Virus record (IMG/VR): IMGVR_UViG_3300048597_000627
Location: 1 to 33,785 of that record
Length of the DNA stretch: 33,785 nucleotides
Direction: 5' to 3' (one strand)
From: a virus
In this document: piece after piece, positions 31,386-33,785 of the stretch
Numbering within the stretch: position 1 is the stretch's first letter
Layout of the letters: every line of letters begins with the position of its first letter
Notes under the pieces: generated by a model
The model's input: only the letters and a program-made list of their open reading frames with translations
What the model was told of the DNA's origin: nothing
Databases searched by the model: none
Translations under genes and position numbers: made by a program

Positions 31386-32482
31386 GATCGTGTCCCAAGT
31401 CCGGCCAGTCGGGCGGCAAGTTCGCCAAGATGTGAGTGCGCGGCAGCGGCGCTCAGCCCGTTCTTGAGCTCGCGGCGCACGCTCGCCGGCCCGTCATCCT
31501 GCAGCAGCCCGTTCTGTGCGCAGGCCTTTTCCAGCTCACCGAGCACATGCGATTCCGTCGCCACGCGAAGCACCACGAAGCGCCCGGCCGATGAGGCCGC
31601 AGCAAAGGCCGCCGTGCCCCGCTGCCCTTTGCCCGCCTTGGCCAGCTCCGATGCGATGTTGCGGATCGCCGTTTCGGCATAGCGGGCGGCGCGGCCGTCA
31701 ACGCCGGCGATGGGCTGGGATGCGCCGCGCGGCAGCGGGGCCGGCGCAGGCAGCGCGGGTTCAATCAGCCGCGCGATCAGCGCCAGCAGGCGTGGCGGCA
31801 GCGGCGCGAAGGTGTCGGGCTTGATGATCCACGCATACGAGCGGCCGTCATCCATCAGGGAGGGCGGCGCGATGACATAGCCGCCCTCGCCCCGCACATC
31901 GATGTTGGCGAGCCGGGGCGAGGCCTGGTTGGCCTTGATCATGCGGCGGAACAGTCCGTTGCGATTTCCAATCGCCCCGTCGAAGGCCACAGCCCGTGAT
32001 GCAGCCTCGGCAGCAACAGCCGCCAGCGCCGAGGCAGTCGGGTAACGGAACCAGACATGAAAGCCGCCGGAGCGGGTGCGGCTCAGCCCCGGCTCCAGCA
32101 CTTCGCCGGTTTCGCGGTCAGCCCATTCGAGACCGCCGCACCATTGGCCCAGCGCCGCCAGCATGGCCTCGGGCTCGTGCTCCTTGGGGTCCAGGTCCAC
32201 CACCACGGTGCGCGAGCGCAGCCCTGTCGGCAGGCCGATCAGCGCGCGCGGCCAGCGCTTCCACCAGCCATGAATCGCAGCCTCATCGCACGAAGCCAGC
32301 CAGTGCCCGCCATCGCGCGCATCCGGAGTGCTCTCGCCCGGCAGGTAAGGCGCCTTGGCCTTCTCCCCGCCTTCGCGGCACGGAAACACGGGCCGCCCCT
32401 GCCGTGCGTGCTCCAGCGCATGGTCGACGGCAGCGCGGCTCTTCCCCCGTTCAACGGCCTGGCTGGGCTCGCGGGTGATCAT
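31382..32482 (-). CDS. Bifunctional DNA primase/polymerase (prim-pol) domain protein
   Basis: Archaeo-eukaryotic-type primase/polymerase expected to make primers for phage DNA replication. The N-terminal prim-pol fold shows the metal-binding DLD at residues 96-98, the SGGFH motif at 138-142, and a later NIDVRGEGGYVIAPPS stretch typical of motif III in this family. Residues after about 240 are Ala/Pro-rich, followed by a helical tail. In many prophages and plasmids this domain is fused to a D5/SF3 helicase. Here the helicase is a separate gene that begins in an ATGA overlap with this stop, so the two products are probably made together and act as a complex. The start ATG overlaps the methyltransferase stop. 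Confidence 0.9.
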   Translation of the reverse strand: MITREPSQAVERGKSRAAVDHALEHARQGRPVFPCREGGEKAKAPYLPGESTPDARDGGHWLASCDEAAIHGWWKRWPRALIGLPTGLRSRTVVVDLDPKEHEPEAMLAALGQWCGGLEWADRETGEVLEPGLSRTRSGGFHVWFRYPTASALAAVAAEAASRAVAFDGAIGNRNGLFRRMIKANQASPRLANIDVRGEGGYVIAPPSLMDDGRSYAWIIKPDTFAPLPPRLLALIARLIEPALPAPAPLPRGASQPIAGVDGRAARYAETAIRNIASELAKAGKGQRGTAAFAAASSAGRFVVLRVATESHVLGELEKACAQNGLLQDDGPASVRRELKNGLSAAAAHSHLGELAARLAGLGTRS

Positions 32483-33084
32483 GCTGCGGGCCCGTCAAAC
32501 AGCGAGGCCTGATTGCCCCATGTCGCCCAGCCCGGGCGAGACTGCCGTGCAAACAGATCAGCCCGGCGCGCATCCGGCCAAGCGCGCTCCACCAGCCCGT
32601 AGAACTCGTCCGGCTTGCGGCTGTGCTCGCGCGCCAGCCCGTCAAGCGAGAGTGCCTCAAAGGTCTCGACAAGGTTCGGAAAGGCAGCGCCGCGCCAGTC
32701 CGCATCCGGCAGGCTGGCAATGATGTAGGGCTCGTGCACAGATCGGGCGACATAGCCCGGGCCCCAGCGCAGCTTGTCGTTGATCGTGCGCTTGGCCCAG
32801 CCGCCGCCGGTCACAGGCTTCAGCCCCCACGCGGCAATCACGTCGACATGCGCCCCGATCGCGACCAGCGGCCACGTCGTCCAGAGGATCACGATCCCGC
32901 CCGGCGCGACAAGGTCGCCAACCGGCAAGCGCTTCACCTCGGCCAGTGCCATCGTGGCATATTGGGCTTGCGGGCTCTTTGCCTCGCCCTTGGCTGAGCG
33001 CAGGTCGAAGTGCCATGGCGGGTCGAGCACAACAACGTCATGCGCGAAGGGCGGCAGCGGATCGAAGGGCCACGCGCTGGTCAT
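32479..33084 (-). CDS. MT-A70 family adenine-specific DNA methyltransferase
   Basis: Predicted S-adenosylmethionine-dependent N6-adenine methyltransferase. The catalytic motif DPPW is at residues 21-24, right after a hydrophobic strand (VVVL), as in the MT-A70 family. The C-terminal GWATWGNQ matches the conserved end of these proteins. At 201 aa it is the usual length for phage members, which lack a separate target-recognition domain. It overlaps the upstream gene and the prim-pol gene by ATGA at both ends, so it is translated with the replication proteins. Phage members are thought to methylate phage DNA, either protecting it from host restriction or marking it for regulation. The target site cannot be read from sequence, and no restriction partner is seen. 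Confidence 0.92.
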   Translation of the reverse strand: MTSAWPFDPLPPFAHDVVVLDPPWHFDLRSAKGEAKSPQAQYATMALAEVKRLPVGDLVAPGGIVILWTTWPLVAIGAHVDVIAAWGLKPVTGGGWAKRTINDKLRWGPGYVARSVHEPYIIASLPDADWRGAAFPNLVETFEALSLDGLAREHSRKPDEFYGLVERAWPDARRADLFARQSRPGWATWGNQASLFDGPAA

Positions 33085-33782
33085 GCCGCACCCGCTTCAA
33101 CCGGCCGCAGACGGGCGTTGATCTTGTCGACGTAGAGGTCGATCCCGTGGCGGGCCAGCCGGCCGCGCTCCATCAGCAGGGCATTGCGCGCGGTCTCGGC
33201 GTCGCGCCATTGGCCCACGGTGGCAATGTGGGCAAGGCCGAACACCTCGCCGGCCTTGAGCAGGTCGAGCGTGCGGGCCATCTTCACGGCGCCGTCGAGG
33301 CTGTATTGCCCGGCTTGCGTCGCCACCACGCCAATCTTGATGTTCACGCCGATCAGGTCGCCCGGCTCGATCTGCACTGCCCCGGTCAGCGGCTTCAGCG
33401 CCGGAGAAAAAACCATCTTTCCCGCGTCAGCCGCGGGATGCCGCACCGGCTCCACCTTGGCTGCCGGCGCTGGCGCAGCAGCCGGGCGCTCAGGCTTGGC
33501 ACGCGCCAGGCTGTAGCGCTCTCCCTCGCGCACCACGGTCCACGCCGCACCGGTCTGGCGCCTCATCTCGCGCCGCAGCAGCGAGACACTGGCCGCCGTG
33601 GTGGCGACGTTTCCGGATGTCGTGAACTGCGCCAGCTCGGCCATCAGGCATGGCTTCACCAGCATGGCCTCGGCAATCCCGAACAGCGAGCGCGGCAGCG
33701 CAACGCGCACGCCGGTTTCCAGCTCCAGCACAGCGCGCGGCGGCGCGACCCCGCCCGAAGGCGAGCGCGGGGCATCGTTCAC
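33081..33782 (-). CDS. Unknown phage protein with winged-helix-like segment, possibly 5'-truncated
   Basis: I do not recognise the family. The first possible start in the window is a GTG at 33780-33782. The frame stays open to the window edge, so the true start may lie outside. Residues about 20-95 have the look of a small winged-helix fold: helices, then an amphipathic stretch LLRREMRRQTG followed by a beta hairpin AAWTVVREGERYSL, similar in pattern to effector domains of response regulators. A Pro/Ala-rich linker (about 96-118) leads to a mixed alpha/beta C-terminal half with no recognised motif. The stop overlaps the methyltransferase start (ATGA), so it belongs to the same operon and probably acts early in phage replication or regulation. 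DNA binding is inference from pattern only. Confidence 0.6.
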   Translation of the reverse strand: MNDAPRSPSGGVAPPRAVLELETGVRVALPRSLFGIAEAMLVKPCLMAELAQFTTSGNVATTAASVSLLRREMRRQTGAAWTVVREGERYSLARAKPERPAAAPAPAAKVEPVRHPAADAGKMVFSPALKPLTGAVQIEPGDLIGVNIKIGVVATQAGQYSLDGAVKMARTLDLLKAGEVFGLAHIATVGQWRDAETARNALLMERGRLARHGIDLYVDKINARLRPVEAGAA

Positions 33783-33785
33783 CGC

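Noticed and set aside
961-33782. A Mu-type transposable phage
   Set aside because: The tail genes are Mu-like, but no MuA/MuB transposase, Mom or Mu-type portal/protease is visible, and the terminase is of lambda GpA type.
1-33785. tRNA or rRNA genes
   Set aside because: No cloverleaf-compatible or rRNA-like segment was noticed by eye; a covariance-model scan would be needed to exclude this fully.

Overview
The window is a high-GC, almost gap-free block of tailed-phage (Caudoviricetes) genes, all read leftward on the minus strand. Most neighbours are joined by ATGA or TGATG stop/start overlaps or separated by only a few bases. Dense G/C third positions, together with the protein families present, suggest a prophage or phage contig of an alphaproteobacterium (Hyphomicrobiales- or Rhodobacterales-like). 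The host call is inference. No integrase, repressor, transposase, tRNA, IS element or CRISPR array is visible, so the lysogeny and regulatory module, if there is one, lies outside the window.

In transcription order (high to low coordinates), 33.8-29.2 kb is a replication/early block. It holds a winged-helix-like protein that reaches the window edge, an MT-A70 adenine methyltransferase, a stand-alone prim-pol primase, a D5/P4-type superfamily 3 helicase, a 410-bp intergenic region with twelve 9-bp repeats (candidate replication origin or operator), and an unrecognised 310-aa protein. At 28.3-27.9 kb is a gene-poor stretch with a candidate promoter, a strong hairpin, inverted repeats and GGTTGAC repeats around the small-terminase start. 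It is the natural place for a cos site. From 27.9 to 19.9 kb is the packaging and head module: small terminase, lambda GpA-type large terminase, gpW-like joiner, lambda-type portal, a prohead protease fused to the major capsid protein, a DUF2190 decoration-like protein, a small unknown, and gpZ-like and gpFII-like completion proteins.

From 19.9 to 9.5 kb is a Mu-like contractile tail: terminator-position protein, DUF2635, sheath, tube, tail-assembly chaperone with a -1 frameshift site (T TTT TTC), tape measure, DNA-circularisation protein (N), hub gp44, spike gp45, gp46, baseplate J gp47 and gp48. From 9.5 to 4.8 kb is the host-contact and accessory virion module: a glycine-rich fibre, an assembly-like protein, a beta-rich protein, a 32-triplet collagen-like protein, a small TVT-repeat protein, a 537-aa unknown and a small coiled-coil protein. 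From 4.8 to 2.3 kb is the lysis/envelope module: a multi-pass membrane protein, a GH24 lysozyme with a C-terminal membrane anchor, overlapping Rz/Rz1 spanins, a membrane/coiled-coil protein and a secreted small protein. From 2.3 to 0.4 kb are an HTH-metallophosphoesterase and a dNMP kinase. The first 379 bases show no credible gene.

The phage is thus a mosaic: lambda/HK97-like DNA packaging and head, Mu-like contractile tail without Mu transposition genes, and a prim-pol/D5 replication pair. The signals most worth follow-up are the repeat array, the cos/cosB candidate, the frameshift site, the membrane-anchored lysozyme and the unrecognised virion and accessory proteins.
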